Shown here: positions 32,577 through 41,142 of the stretch, in pieces
How positions within the stretch are numbered: the first letter of the stretch is position 1
How the letters are laid out: each line of letters starts with the position of its first letter
From: Microbacterium sp. SLBN-146
GTDB lineage: Bacteria; Actinomycetota; Actinomycetes; Actinomycetales; Microbacteriaceae
Reading direction: 5' to 3'
DNA length: 64,000 nt
Assembly: GCF_006715145.1 (NCBI RefSeq)
Contig: NZ_VFMR01000001.1
Location: 3,348,001 to 3,412,000 of the forward strand
Notes under the pieces: generated by a model
What the model saw: the letters and a program-made list of their open reading frames with translations, nothing else
Told to the model about the DNA's origin: nothing
Database searches by the model: none
Program-made: the position numbers and the translations under genes

Positions 32577-34550
32577 ATGCGTTCGCGATGGTCGGCGGCG
32601 CTGGCGACAGCTCTCCTCCTCACCGCCGTCGGCGCGCCGGCCGCAGCGTGGGCGACCGACCCTGTGACGCTCTCTTCCAGCTACGTCCTCGACGAGGCCG
32701 GCGTGCTCGACTCGGGGGCGACCGCCACGGTCGAAGAGCGCCTCACTCGGTTGTCGTCCGAGACCGACGTCGACCTCTGGGTCGTCTACGTCGATGAGTT
32801 CACCGACCCGTCGAGCGCAGAGGACTGGGCCAATACGACGGCCGACCTCAACGGCCTCGGCCCGAACCAGTACCTTCTCGCCGTCGCGGTCGACAGCCGC
32901 CAGTACTACCTCTCCGGGTATTCGGAAGGACCTGTCAGCTTCGATCAGCTCGGCGTCATCGAGCAGCAGCGCATCCAGCCCGCGCTGAGCGCGGACGACT
33001 GGGCGGGGGCCGCGGTGGCCGCCGCCGACGGACTGCAGGATGCCGTGACGACGCAGCCGGGCGGAGGCGTCGGCGGCATCCTCATCGGTGTCATCGTCGT
33101 CGTCGCGATCGGCGTCGTCATCTGGCTCGTCGTCCGCGGGAGACGCAAGAAGAAGAGCGCCGGCCCGACCCCGGTCGAGCAGATCAGCACGGCCGAGCTC
33201 GCCCGACAGGCGGCATCGGCGCTCGTCGCGACCGACGATGCCCTCCGCACGAGCGAACAGGAACTCGGCTTCGCCCGAGCGCAGTTCGGCGACGCTGCCG
33301 CCGCCGAGTTCGCCGACGTGCTCGCGACCGCGAAGGCAGACCTGACCCAGGCATTCACCCTCCAGCAGCAGCTCGACGACGAGGTCCCCGACTCGGAGGA
33401 GCAGACGCGCGAGTGGAACGCCGAGATCCTCCGTCTGTGCGAGAAGGCGAATACCGCGCTCGATGAGAAGGCCGCGGCCTTCGACGAGCTCCGCAAGCTC
33501 GAGCAGAACGCGCCCGAGGCGCTCGTGCGGATCCAGAGCGAGCGCACGCACGCCCACGACGCGCTCACCGCCGCGACCGCTCAGCTGCAGGAGCTCACGG
33601 GCGTGTACGCGCCCGAGGCCCTCGCGACGGTGGCCGACAACCCCGAGCAGGCTCGTCAGCGCATCGACTTCGCCGACGAGCAGATCGCGGCGGCGAGCGC
33701 CGCCATCGCCGCCGGAAAGGGCGGCGAGGCCGCCGTGGGTCTCCGCGCGGCCGAGGATGCCATCGGGCAGGCGGAGCAACTCGAGCAGGCGATCACGAAG
33801 CTCCAGGCCGATCTTGCCGCGGGTGAGCAGAATGCGGTCGCGTTGCTGGCGGAGCTCGAGAACGACATCGCGACCGCCGCGACACTGCCCGACCCCGACG
33901 GACGGCTCGCCGCGACGATCGCGTCCACGCGACAGCGGATCGACACGGCGCGCGGGCACCTGACCGGCAACGCACGCCGCCCGCTCTTCGCCCTGGAGAG
34001 TCTCGAGGCGGCGAACCAGCAGATCGACACGCTCGTTCAGGGCGTGAGGGATGCCGCGGCGCAAGAACAGCGCGCCCGCCAGATGGTCGGCCAGTTGATC
34101 CTGCAGGCCCAGGGGCAAGTGTCTGCGGCGGAGGACTACATCAGCTCTCGCCGCGGTGCCATCGGCGCGGAGGCGCGCACGAGACTCGCCGAGGCGGGGG
34201 CGTCGCTCGTGCAGGCCCAGCAGCTCCAACAGACCGCGCCGGAGCAGGCGATGAGCCACGCGCAGCGCGCGAATCAGCTCGCGGGTCAGGCGATCCAGGC
34301 GGCGCAGCGCGATGTCGGCTCCTTCGACGGCGGCGGCATGTTCGGCGGCGGCTCCTCGGGCGGCAACAACAACATGCTCGGGGCAGTCCTCGGCGGCATC
34401 GTCATCAACTCCCTCCTCGGCGGTGGAGGCGGCGGCAGCCGTGGGCGTTCATCGGGCGGCTTCGGCGGTTTCGGCGGCGGTGGCGGCATGCGTCCGGGCA
34501 GCTTCGGCGGGGGCGGCACACGGTCGCGTCGAGGAGGCGGTCGCTTCTGA
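32577..34550 (+). CDS. TPM domain membrane protein with coiled coil and Gly-rich tail
   Basis: The 657-residue protein has a signal peptide (about 1-26, ending AAAWA), an extracytoplasmic TPM domain (about 35-155, SYVLDEAGVLDSG...), a membrane span near 163-187, a stop-transfer RGRRKKK, a cytosolic helical/coiled-coil region to about 585, and a Gly-rich C-terminus (FGGGSSGGNNNM... to GGGRF). TPM domains occur in proteins linked to photosystem II repair in plants and to respiratory or membrane-stress functions in bacteria. The next gene encodes a PspA/IM30 protein, so a joint membrane-maintenance role is likely. Confidence 0.88.
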   Translation: MRSRWSAALATALLLTAVGAPAAAWATDPVTLSSSYVLDEAGVLDSGATATVEERLTRLSSETDVDLWVVYVDEFTDPSSAEDWANTTADLNGLGPNQYLLAVAVDSRQYYLSGYSEGPVSFDQLGVIEQQRIQPALSADDWAGAAVAAADGLQDAVTTQPGGGVGGILIGVIVVVAIGVVIWLVVRGRRKKKSAGPTPVEQISTAELARQAASALVATDDALRTSEQELGFARAQFGDAAAAEFADVLATAKADLTQAFTLQQQLDDEVPDSEEQTREWNAEILRLCEKANTALDEKAAAFDELRKLEQNAPEALVRIQSERTHAHDALTAATAQLQELTGVYAPEALATVADNPEQARQRIDFADEQIAAASAAIAAGKGGEAAVGLRAAEDAIGQAEQLEQAITKLQADLAAGEQNAVALLAELENDIATAATLPDPDGRLAATIASTRQRIDTARGHLTGNARRPLFALESLEAANQQIDTLVQGVRDAAAQEQRARQMVGQLILQAQGQVSAAEDYISSRRGAIGAEARTRLAEAGASLVQAQQLQQTAPEQAMSHAQRANQLAGQAIQAAQRDVGSFDGGGMFGGGSSGGNNNMLGAVLGGIVINSLLGGGGGGSRGRSSGGFGGFGGGGGMRPGSFGGGGTRSRRGGGRF

Positions 34551-34641
34551 CGCCCTCGACTTCCCGCATCCCTCAACTCCCGGCATCCGCCGACATCTGA
34601 ACTCTCATGACCACGAACAACCTCGATAGGAAGGACACCCG

Positions 34642-35379
34642 ATGGCCAAGCAGTCCATCTTCGGTCGCATCTCGACGCTCATGAAGGCGAACATCAACGC
34701 GCTCCTCGACTCGGCCGAGGACCCGCAGAAGATGCTCGACCAGCTCGTCCGCGACTACAGCAACTCGATCGCCGACGCCGAGTCGGCCATCGCCGAAACG
34801 ATCGGCAACCTGCGTCTTCTCGAGCGGGACCACCAGGAAGACGTCCAGGCCGCTGCCGAGTGGGGCAACAAGGCGCTTGCGGCGAGCCGCAAGGCCGACG
34901 AGCTCCGCTCGAGCGGGCACACCGCCGACGCCGACAAGTTCGACAACCTCGCCAAGATCGCCCTCCAGCGACAGATCAGCGAAGAGAACGAGGCACGGGC
35001 GATCGCGCCGGCCATCGCGTCGCAGACCGAGGTCGTCGACAAGCTCAAGGACGGCCTCAACGGCATGAAGCAGAAGCTCGAGCAGCTGCGCTCGAAGCGC
35101 TCCGAGCTGCTCGCGCGTGCCAAGACGGCCGAGGCGCAGACGAAGGTCCACGACGCCGTCAAGTCCATCGACGTGCTCGACCCGACGAGCGAGCTCGGCC
35201 GGTTCGAAGACAAGGTGCGCCGCCAGGAAGCCATCGCGCAGGGCAAGCAGGAACTCGCGGCGTCGTCGATCGACGCGCAGTTCAACCAGCTCGAAGACAT
35301 CGGCGAGCTCACCGAGGTCGAAGCACGCCTCGCGATGCTCAAGACCGGTGGCACGCCGCCGGCAGCGATCGAGAACTGA
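34642..35379 (+). CDS. pspA: PspA/IM30 family membrane-remodelling protein
   Basis: The 245-residue helical protein starts MAKQSIFGRISTLMKANINALLDSAEDPQKMLDQLVRDY, the amphipathic N-terminal helix and first helix of PspA/Vipp1. The rest is long coiled coil. This ESCRT-III-like family oligomerises on stressed membranes. It lies 91 nt after the TPM gene with an AGGAAGG ribosome site, so the two are probably one operon. A 13-bp hairpin follows the stop codon. Confidence 0.94.
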   Translation: MAKQSIFGRISTLMKANINALLDSAEDPQKMLDQLVRDYSNSIADAESAIAETIGNLRLLERDHQEDVQAAAEWGNKALAASRKADELRSSGHTADADKFDNLAKIALQRQISEENEARAIAPAIASQTEVVDKLKDGLNGMKQKLEQLRSKRSELLARAKTAEAQTKVHDAVKSIDVLDPTSELGRFEDKVRRQEAIAQGKQELAASSIDAQFNQLEDIGELTEVEARLAMLKTGGTPPAAIEN

Positions 35380-35385
35380 CCCGTC

Positions 35386-35420
35386 CGAAGGGTGCCGCTC
35401 GCGACGGGCGGCACCCTTCG
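35386..35420 (+). terminator. Terminator after pspA
   Basis: A perfect 13-bp inverted repeat (CGAAGGGTGCCGC at 35386-35398 and its complement at 35408-35420) with a 9-nt loop begins 6 nt after the pspA stop codon. The following bases (TGGTCCC) are not a T-run. Confidence 0.75.
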
Positions 35421-35448
35421 TGGTCCCGACGAGAGGATGATGGGCACC

Positions 35449-36270
35449 ATGACGCGCTACCTCGTGGTCCCGCAGTGGCAGGGAAGTCCCTCCTCGCGGG
35501 CGATGCAGCTCATCGACGGCGCCGAAGCGATCGCGGGCGACCTGCCCCGCACAGCGACGACGATCCTCGAAGTGCCCACCGAAGCGGGAGAGTCGCTCGG
35601 GACGGGCGTCCACCGCCTCAGTTCCCTCCGGCGCATCGCGGAGCAGATCACGGCAGCGCTCGGGGATCACCCCGAGCCGACGCTCACTGTCGGCGGTGAC
35701 TGCGGCGTCGCCCTCGCGACGGTCGCCCACGCCGCGAGCCGCACGCCGAACCTCGCCGTCGTGTGGCTCGACGCGCACCCCGACCTCAACACCCCCGACT
35801 CGACGCCGTCGGGAGCCTTCGCGGGGATGGTGCTGCGCGCGATCCTCGGAGAAGGAGCGCCCGGCCTGTCGCTCGACGTCGGCACGGTGCCCGCGCAGCA
35901 CGTCGTCCTCGCGGGTGCACGATCGTTCGACGACGCCGAACTCGACGCGGTCAGCGCTCTCGGCATCCGCTCCCTCTCCGTCGACGACCTGCGACAGCCC
36001 GACGCGCTCGCCGACGCTGTGCGCGCGATCGGCGCCGACGGCCTCTACGTCCATGTCGACGTCGACGTGCTCGACCCCGCGGAGCTCGCGGGCAATTCGC
36101 ACCCCGCACCCTTCGGCATCTCGGTGACCGAGCTCACGCGCGCCATCGGGGCACTCCGCGACGTCGCCCCGCTCGTGGGGGCGTCGCTCACGGGATACTC
36201 CCCCGCGTCCAAGGAGTCGGCCACCGACGACCTCGGCGCGCTCCTCCGGGTCATCGGGGCTCTCGCATGA
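35449..36270 (+). CDS. Arginase/agmatinase family protein
   Basis: The 273-residue ureohydrolase-fold protein shows the metal motifs DAHPDLN and HVDVDVLDPAEL. The first motif is GGDC rather than the classical GGDH, so one Mn ligand is a Cys; this variant occurs in some arginase-family proteins, and the substrate (arginine, agmatine, formiminoglutamate or other) cannot be named. ATG 35449 is chosen because the GAGAGG site lies 12 nt upstream; earlier in-frame ATGs sit on top of that site. Its stop overlaps the next gene by 4 nt. Confidence 0.87.
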   Translation: MTRYLVVPQWQGSPSSRAMQLIDGAEAIAGDLPRTATTILEVPTEAGESLGTGVHRLSSLRRIAEQITAALGDHPEPTLTVGGDCGVALATVAHAASRTPNLAVVWLDAHPDLNTPDSTPSGAFAGMVLRAILGEGAPGLSLDVGTVPAQHVVLAGARSFDDAELDAVSALGIRSLSVDDLRQPDALADAVRAIGADGLYVHVDVDVLDPAELAGNSHPAPFGISVTELTRAIGALRDVAPLVGASLTGYSPASKESATDDLGALLRVIGALA

Positions 36271-36731
36271 CTCCTGTCCCCTCCCCGCCGGACGGATGGC
36301 ACGAGCGCGCGCATCGCGCCGTACGTCGCGGGTCGGTGCTCGACAGGATGATCCCGCCGTTCCTCCTCGATTCGCCGATCAGTCGCGTGGGCTATTGGTA
36401 CGGAACGACTGTGGGCTGGATCTGGGGCAGCATCTGGAGCACGGGTCGCGTCGAGAAGCGCGGCGGACTCTGGATCTTCCGCGGCCTGCCGGACTGGGCG
36501 TTCGCGCGCGGCGCCGTGTGCGTCGGAGGATGCCTGCTGATGGGAGACGCCCCCGTCACGGAACACCTCCTGCGACACGAAGCCGTGCACAAACGGCAGT
36601 GGGAGCGCTACGGCTTCCTCATGCCGCTCCTCTATCTGATCGCGGGGCGCGATCCGCTGAGGAACCGATTCGAGATCGAGGCAGGCCTCGAAGACGGCAA
36701 CTACGTGCCGAGAGGCGCCGCGCGCGGCTGA
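36267..36731 (+). CDS. Conserved actinobacterial protein with HExxH motif
   Basis: The 154-residue protein overlaps the arginase-like stop (ATGA), so it is translationally coupled. It contains LLDSPISRVGYWYGTTVGW, a WIFRGLPDWAFARGAVCVGGCLL segment and HEAVHKRQWERYG, where HExxH could bind zinc, followed by NRFEIEAGLEDG with a conserved Glu. I recall similar actinobacterial proteins annotated, without good support, as Fe-S oxidoreductases; the layout looks more like a small metalloprotease-like fold. No signal peptide. Confidence 0.75.
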   Translation: MTPVPSPPDGWHERAHRAVRRGSVLDRMIPPFLLDSPISRVGYWYGTTVGWIWGSIWSTGRVEKRGGLWIFRGLPDWAFARGAVCVGGCLLMGDAPVTEHLLRHEAVHKRQWERYGFLMPLLYLIAGRDPLRNRFEIEAGLEDGNYVPRGAARG

Positions 36732-36751
36732 AACGACCGGATGCCGCGGCG

Positions 36752-37213
36752 TCAGCGAGCGGTCGCGAGGCCGAAGCGCTCGGGAGTGTGGATCGCGTCG
36801 GGGGCGATGCCGTTGCGAGCCGTCAGGTGATCGACGATGTCGGCCGTGCCGAGATATCCGCCGAGGAGGTGGATACGCGTCTCGTCGTCTTCTTCACACA
36901 GCATCTCGTCGGCCCACGCCGTCACAGCGCGAGCGAGCGCCTGACCGGGCGCGCAGCCCTTGCCGGTGCCGGGGAGACCGGAACGCACCGAGCGATCGAG
37001 CCACGTGAGCGTCATGCGCGCGGGGACCGTGATGGGGCTCAGGGCCTCGGGATCCGGAATCTCGATGAAGACGCGACCGGTCGAACAGAGCGGCAGGGTC
37101 GCAAGCAGCGTCTCGAGCTCGACGAGGGACGTCTCGTCTGCCGTGATGAGGTGCTGAGCGCGTGTGTGCCGCGAGGTGCGGCACACCGCGGCGTTGTGCG
37201 CGGTGCCGGTCAT
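36752..37213 (-). CDS. SIP-domain protein (siderophore-interacting protein, NAD-binding part only)
   Basis: The 153-residue protein resembles the C-terminal domain of siderophore-interacting ferric reductases: QHLITADETSLVELETLLATLP is the start of that domain, and CAPGQALARAVTAWA and GYLGTADIVDHLTA follow. The N-terminal FAD-binding beta barrel is absent, so it cannot be a complete reductase; stand-alone SIP domains are known in actinobacteria. A DtxR/IdeR-type palindrome lies 22 nt upstream, so the gene is probably iron-repressed. Confidence 0.82.
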   Translation of the reverse strand: MTGTAHNAAVCRTSRHTRAQHLITADETSLVELETLLATLPLCSTGRVFIEIPDPEALSPITVPARMTLTWLDRSVRSGLPGTGKGCAPGQALARAVTAWADEMLCEEDDETRIHLLGGYLGTADIVDHLTARNGIAPDAIHTPERFGLATAR

Positions 37214-37234
37214 GATGGGTCCACTATACCGCGG

Positions 37235-37252
37235 GTGTAGGCATGCCTAACC
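37235..37252 (-). promoter_or_regulatory. DtxR/IdeR-type iron box
   Basis: On the minus strand the site reads GGTTAGGCATGCCTACAC, with a perfect TAGGCATGCCTA core, close to the 19-bp TTAGGTTAGSCTAACCTAA consensus of DtxR and IdeR. It sits 22 nt before the SIP-domain start codon, where a bound repressor would block transcription under iron-replete conditions. Confidence 0.8.
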
Positions 37253-37290
37253 TCACAGGACGCCGTGTAAAACACGACTGTGGGTGGACG

Positions 37291-38028
37291 TCAGTCAGAT
37301 GCCACCAGGATCCGGCGCAGCTCGACGATCTCGGCATCCGTGATTCCGTGAGCGCGCAGGTAGTCGGCGGGCGAGCCGAAGTCGGCGGCGAGTCTCGCGA
37401 GCGCCGCCCGCATGACCGGGGCAGGAGAGCGCGTCGCGAGATCCTCCGCGTGGCGGGATTCCGGATGCCGCGACCGCAGCCACGCGACGATCTCGCGGTT
37501 CCGGCGGGCCGGGAGCATCGTCTCGGTGCGCGCGTAGTCGGCGATGACGGCGTCTTCGTCGACTCCCGCGGCTGCGAGGGTGAGGGCGACGGTGACACCG
37601 GTGCGGTCCTTTCCGACCGTGCAGTGCACGAGGACGGGCTGGTCGGTGACGATCCCCCGCACGGCTTCGGCAACGGCCGCGGCGGAGTCATCGAGGATGC
37701 GGCGATAGAGCTCGTCGAGGCTCACGTCCTCCTCGAAGAAGGAGGCGACCGAGCCGAGGAAGAGCGGGACGCGGAGCGTCTCGGCAGGAAGGTGCTCCGT
37801 GAGACTGGGGGCCGTACGCACTTCGTCGTCGTCGCGGAGGTCGATGATGCGGCGGAGCCCCAGACCGGCGAGCGCGGCACGGCCGTCGTCGTCGAGGCGT
37901 GCGAGATTTCCCGAGCGGAACAGCACGCCCGACCGTGTGCGACCAGAACCCGCGGCGAGACCTCCCACATCGCGGAAGTTCATCGCCCCCGGGATGGTGG
38001 GCCCGGGCACGAGGGCAGGGTCGCTCAC
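37291..38028 (-). CDS. Tyrosine/lipid phosphatase (MptpB-like)
   Basis: The 245-residue protein has the NFRDVGG opening and the CX5R catalytic loop HCTVGKDRTG (C136, R142), as in Mycobacterium tuberculosis PtpB and related dual-specificity/phosphoinositide phosphatases. There is no signal peptide. GTG 38028 overlaps the stop of the upstream AhpD-like gene (GTGA), so both are translated from one message. Substrate unknown. Confidence 0.9.
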   Translation of the reverse strand: MSDPALVPGPTIPGAMNFRDVGGLAAGSGRTRSGVLFRSGNLARLDDDGRAALAGLGLRRIIDLRDDDEVRTAPSLTEHLPAETLRVPLFLGSVASFFEEDVSLDELYRRILDDSAAAVAEAVRGIVTDQPVLVHCTVGKDRTGVTVALTLAAAGVDEDAVIADYARTETMLPARRNREIVAWLRSRHPESRHAEDLATRSPAPVMRAALARLAADFGSPADYLRAHGITDAEIVELRRILVASD

Positions 38029-38501
38029 TCCTTGGCCCCGGTGCGAGGGGGGACGGGGTAACGTCCGGCGATCGCCACGCGGTTGAACGCGTTGATCGAC
38101 ACGAGCACCCAACTGAGGGCGACGTACTCCTTCTCGCTGAGGATCGCCCCGACCCGGTCGTAGACGTCGTCAGGGATGCCGTCCTCGTGGATGAAGGTGA
38201 AGGCCTCCGCAAGCTCGAGCCCCGCGCGCTCGCGCTCCGTGAAGACGCCCGACTCTCGCCACACCGGAAGCTGCGCGATGACATCGGCGTCGACGCCCGC
38301 CGCGACAGCGCGATCGACGTGGATCCGCACGCAGTACGCGCAGCCGTTCAGCTGCGACACGTGGATCTGGACGAGCTCCTTGAGGCGTGCGTCGATGTCG
38401 GATTCGGCGGCCAGGCCACCGACCGTCTTGGCGAACGCGTCGAGGGCGCCGTATGCCTCGCGGGCCGACTTCGACAGGTGGACGCGTGCCTCGTGGTTCA
38501 T
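38025..38501 (-). CDS. Carboxymuconolactone decarboxylase / AhpD-like protein
   Basis: The 158-residue helical protein carries the CxxC redox pair C54-C57 in NGCAYCVRIH with H61, and E42 upstream (KELVQIHVSQ), the AhpD proton-relay layout. It is likely an alkylhydroperoxidase-type thiol peroxidase. A TACGCT -10-like box ends 7 nt before ATG 38501, consistent with a leaderless transcript. It is divergent from the alpha/beta hydrolase at 38549. Confidence 0.92.
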   Translation of the reverse strand: MNHEARVHLSKSAREAYGALDAFAKTVGGLAAESDIDARLKELVQIHVSQLNGCAYCVRIHVDRAVAAGVDADVIAQLPVWRESGVFTERERAGLELAEAFTFIHEDGIPDDVYDRVGAILSEKEYVALSWVLVSINAFNRVAIAGRYPVPPRTGAKE

Positions 38502-38548
38502 CCTGTCAGCGTAGCGACGACGTCGCCGGGGTGGGTCAGAATGGAGGC

Positions 38549-39493
38549 GTGGACGACCCCATAGACGAGTTCTCGTTCCTTCCCGCGCAGGCCGCAGACG
38601 CCGGAATCGAGGGCCCTCTCCCCCACGGCGAGCGCCTGACCCTTACCCTCGACGACGGGCGGACGCTGAGCGCACTGCGGTACTCGCCGCCGTCGGCACC
38701 GGACGACGTCCCCGTCGTGACATTCCTCCACGGCGCGGGCCTCAACGCGCACACGTGGGACACGACGATCCTCGCGCTCGGCCTTCCCGCCCTCGCGATC
38801 GACCTCCCCGGACACGGGGATTCGTCGTGGCGGCCCGACGCCGCGTACGTCGCCCGGACGCTCGCCCCCGACGTCGCGCGAGGTATGGCGGAATGGACGG
38901 ATCGCCCCCAGCTCCTCGTCGGCCAGTCGCTCGGCGGGCTCACGGCGGCCGCCGTGGCGGCACCCCATCCGGAACTCGTCCGCGAACTCGTCATCGTCGA
39001 CATCACGCCCGGTCTCGACCCGCGCGGCGGAGTGACGCAGATCCGCCGCTTCTTCGCGGGACCGACCGACTGGGCATCGCGCGAAGACCTCGTCGCCCGT
39101 GCCCTCGCGTTCGGCTTCGGCGGATCTCCGGATGCCGCAGCTCGGGGCGTCTTCCACAACTCGCGCGTCCGCGACGACGGGCGCGTCGAGTGGAAGCATC
39201 ACTTCGCCCACGTGGCGAATCGGCTCGCGGCGTCGCCCGAAGCCGCCGAAGCCGCCGACGCGCAGCAGGACGCGCTCGCCGCGGTCCTCGGCGATGCGGG
39301 CTGGGAAGACCTCGCGCGCGTCGAGGCGCCGACGACCCTCATCCGCGGTGAACGGGGCTACGTAACGACCGACGATGCCGCCGAGTTCGCGCGCCGGGTC
39401 CCCGCGGCATCCGTCCTCACCGTGCCCGCGGGACACAACGTGCAGGAGGACATTCCCGTCGCACTCGGCGAGCGCCTTCGCACGCTCGCTTAA
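38549..39493 (+). CDS. Alpha/beta hydrolase
   Basis: The 314-residue protein has the oxyanion-hole motif FLHGAGLN, AIDLPGHGDS, the nucleophile elbow VGQSLGGL and the C-terminal catalytic His in VPAGHNVQED. Substrate unknown. GTG 38549 (VDDPIDEFSF) is chosen; GGAGG is only 1 nt from it, too close for normal use, but a CAGAAT -10-like hexamer just upstream fits a leaderless start. A GTG at 38531 is an alternative. Confidence 0.85.
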   Translation: MDDPIDEFSFLPAQAADAGIEGPLPHGERLTLTLDDGRTLSALRYSPPSAPDDVPVVTFLHGAGLNAHTWDTTILALGLPALAIDLPGHGDSSWRPDAAYVARTLAPDVARGMAEWTDRPQLLVGQSLGGLTAAAVAAPHPELVRELVIVDITPGLDPRGGVTQIRRFFAGPTDWASREDLVARALAFGFGGSPDAAARGVFHNSRVRDDGRVEWKHHFAHVANRLAASPEAAEAADAQQDALAAVLGDAGWEDLARVEAPTTLIRGERGYVTTDDAAEFARRVPAASVLTVPAGHNVQEDIPVALGERLRTLA

Positions 39494-39545
39494 CACTTGT
39501 GTTTCTTTCCATCAAGCGCGGTCAGCACGACCCCACCGGGGTGCC

Positions 39546-39551
39546 TAGGCT
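39546..39551 (+). promoter_or_regulatory. Putative -10 box of the peptide ABC operon
   Basis: TAGGCT occurs 82 nt before the ATG of the substrate-binding lipoprotein, in a region 39494-39633 that has no gene. The assignment rests on this hexamer alone. Confidence 0.35.
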
Positions 39552-39633
39552 TGTCTACCGCACCGGCCGAGTGCCGCCACCCGAATCGCGACACCTCGAA
39601 CTGCATCCCGATGCACCCGCCGAAAGGACTCGC

Positions 39634-41142
39634 ATGCCCCGCCGCTCAGCTCTGACCGCCACCGCGCTCGTCGTCGTGGGAGGTCTGCTTCTGACAGCCT
39701 GTTCGCCGGCTTCGACGCCCGCGCCGACCCCCACGGGAGCCCCCGACCCCGACGCGTCCGTCGCCATCCGGCTCGTGCTCGAGCCCGGCAACCTCGACAT
39801 CCGTCAGACGGCGGGAGCCGCCGTCGACCAGATCCTCGTCGACAACATCTACCAGGGCCTCGTCTCGCGCACGCCCGAGCAGGACATCGTGCCCGCGCTC
39901 GCGGAGGACTGGAACGTCTCGTCCGATGGCCTGACCTACACCTTCACGCTCCGCGAGGGCGTGACCTTCCATGACGGGCAGGAACTGACCCCGCAAGACG
40001 TCGTGTGGTCGCTGCAGACCCGCAAGGACACTCCGGACTGGCGCGACTCCGCGCGCCTGGCGAACGTCGAGTCGATCACCGCCGAAGGCCAGGAGATCAC
40101 GCTGGCCCTCAGCGAGCCCGACTCGAGCCTCCTGTGGAACCTCACCGGCCGCGCGGGCATCATCCTCAAGGAGGGCGACACCGTCGACTATCAGACGGCC
40201 GCGAACGGCACGGGACCCTTCGTCCTCGACCGGTGGCGTCAGGGCGACAGCATCACGTTCGCCCGTAACGACGCGTACTGGGGCGAGCCGGCGCTCGTCG
40301 CCGAGGTCGTCTTCGACTACATCCCCGACACGCAGGCCGCGCTGAACGCGGCCCTGGCGGACGAGGTCGACGTCGTGACGGGATTCGAGGCGGAGCTCAC
40401 GCCGCAGATCGAAGCCGACGGCGCCTTCACCGTCGTGCTCGGCGAGTCCACCGACAAGGGCACACTCGCGTTCAACCAGACGTCGGGCCCCCTCGCCGAC
40501 AAGCGCGTGCGGCAGGCCATCCGGCAGGCGATCGACCACGACGCCTTCATCGAGGCGCTCGGCTCGGGTCAGACGCAGTTCGGCCCCATCCCCTCGCTCG
40601 ACCCCGGATACGAAGACCTCGCCGACGTCGCGCCGTACGACCCCGAGGCGGCGCGCGCCCTCCTCGAAGAGGCGGGAGCGGAAGATCTCGAGCTCGAGCT
40701 CACGATCCCGAACTTCTACAACACCACGATCCCCACGATCCTCGTGTCCGATCTCAACGAGGTCGGCATCACGCTCGAGGTGAACTCGGTCGACTTCGGC
40801 ACGTGGCTCACCGACGTCTACACGAACCGCGACTACGACCTGAGCTTCGTCCTGCACACCGAGGCGCGTGACTTCGAGAACTGGGCGAACCCCGACTACT
40901 ACTTCACCTACGACAACCCCGAGGTACAGGAGCTCTACGCCGAGTCGCTCGCGGCGACCGACGAGGGCGAGGCTGCGGAGCTGCTGGCAGACGCGGCGCG
41001 CATCGTGGCCGAAGACTCCGCGGCGGACTGGCTCTTCAACGGCGCCTCGGTCGTCGCGGTCGGCACTACGATCTCGGGTATGCCCTCGATCAACGTCAAC
41101 GAGCGCCTGAATCTCGCGCAGCTGGCCAAGAGCAACGGGTGA
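39634..41142 (+). CDS. ABC transporter substrate-binding lipoprotein (oligopeptide family)
   Basis: The 502-residue protein is the extracellular receptor of the five-gene operon. The signal peptide MPRRSALTATALVVVGGLLL ends in the lipobox LTAC with C23. The SBP_bac_5 fold is shown by LAEDWNVSSDGLTYTFTLREGVTFHDGQELTPQDVVWSL and RQAIRQAIDHDAFIEAL. Ligand probably a peptide or nickel/opine-type solute; it cannot be narrowed further. ATG 39634 follows CCGAAAGGA. Its stop overlaps the permease start (GTGA). Confidence 0.93.
   Translation: MPRRSALTATALVVVGGLLLTACSPASTPAPTPTGAPDPDASVAIRLVLEPGNLDIRQTAGAAVDQILVDNIYQGLVSRTPEQDIVPALAEDWNVSSDGLTYTFTLREGVTFHDGQELTPQDVVWSLQTRKDTPDWRDSARLANVESITAEGQEITLALSEPDSSLLWNLTGRAGIILKEGDTVDYQTAANGTGPFVLDRWRQGDSITFARNDAYWGEPALVAEVVFDYIPDTQAALNAALADEVDVVTGFEAELTPQIEADGAFTVVLGESTDKGTLAFNQTSGPLADKRVRQAIRQAIDHDAFIEALGSGQTQFGPIPSLDPGYEDLADVAPYDPEAARALLEEAGAEDLELELTIPNFYNTTIPTILVSDLNEVGITLEVNSVDFGTWLTDVYTNRDYDLSFVLHTEARDFENWANPDYYFTYDNPEVQELYAESLAATDEGEAAELLADAARIVAEDSAADWLFNGASVVAVGTTISGMPSINVNERLNLAQLAKSNG

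Noticed and set aside
32508..34259. 583-codon open frame on minus opposite the TPM gene
   Set aside because: Shadow frame of a coiled-coil gene with strong ribosome site and signal peptide on the plus strand.
36752..37213. SIP gene as a truncated pseudogene
   Set aside because: It has its own start, iron box and complete domain; stand-alone SIP domains exist, so truncation is not needed to explain it.
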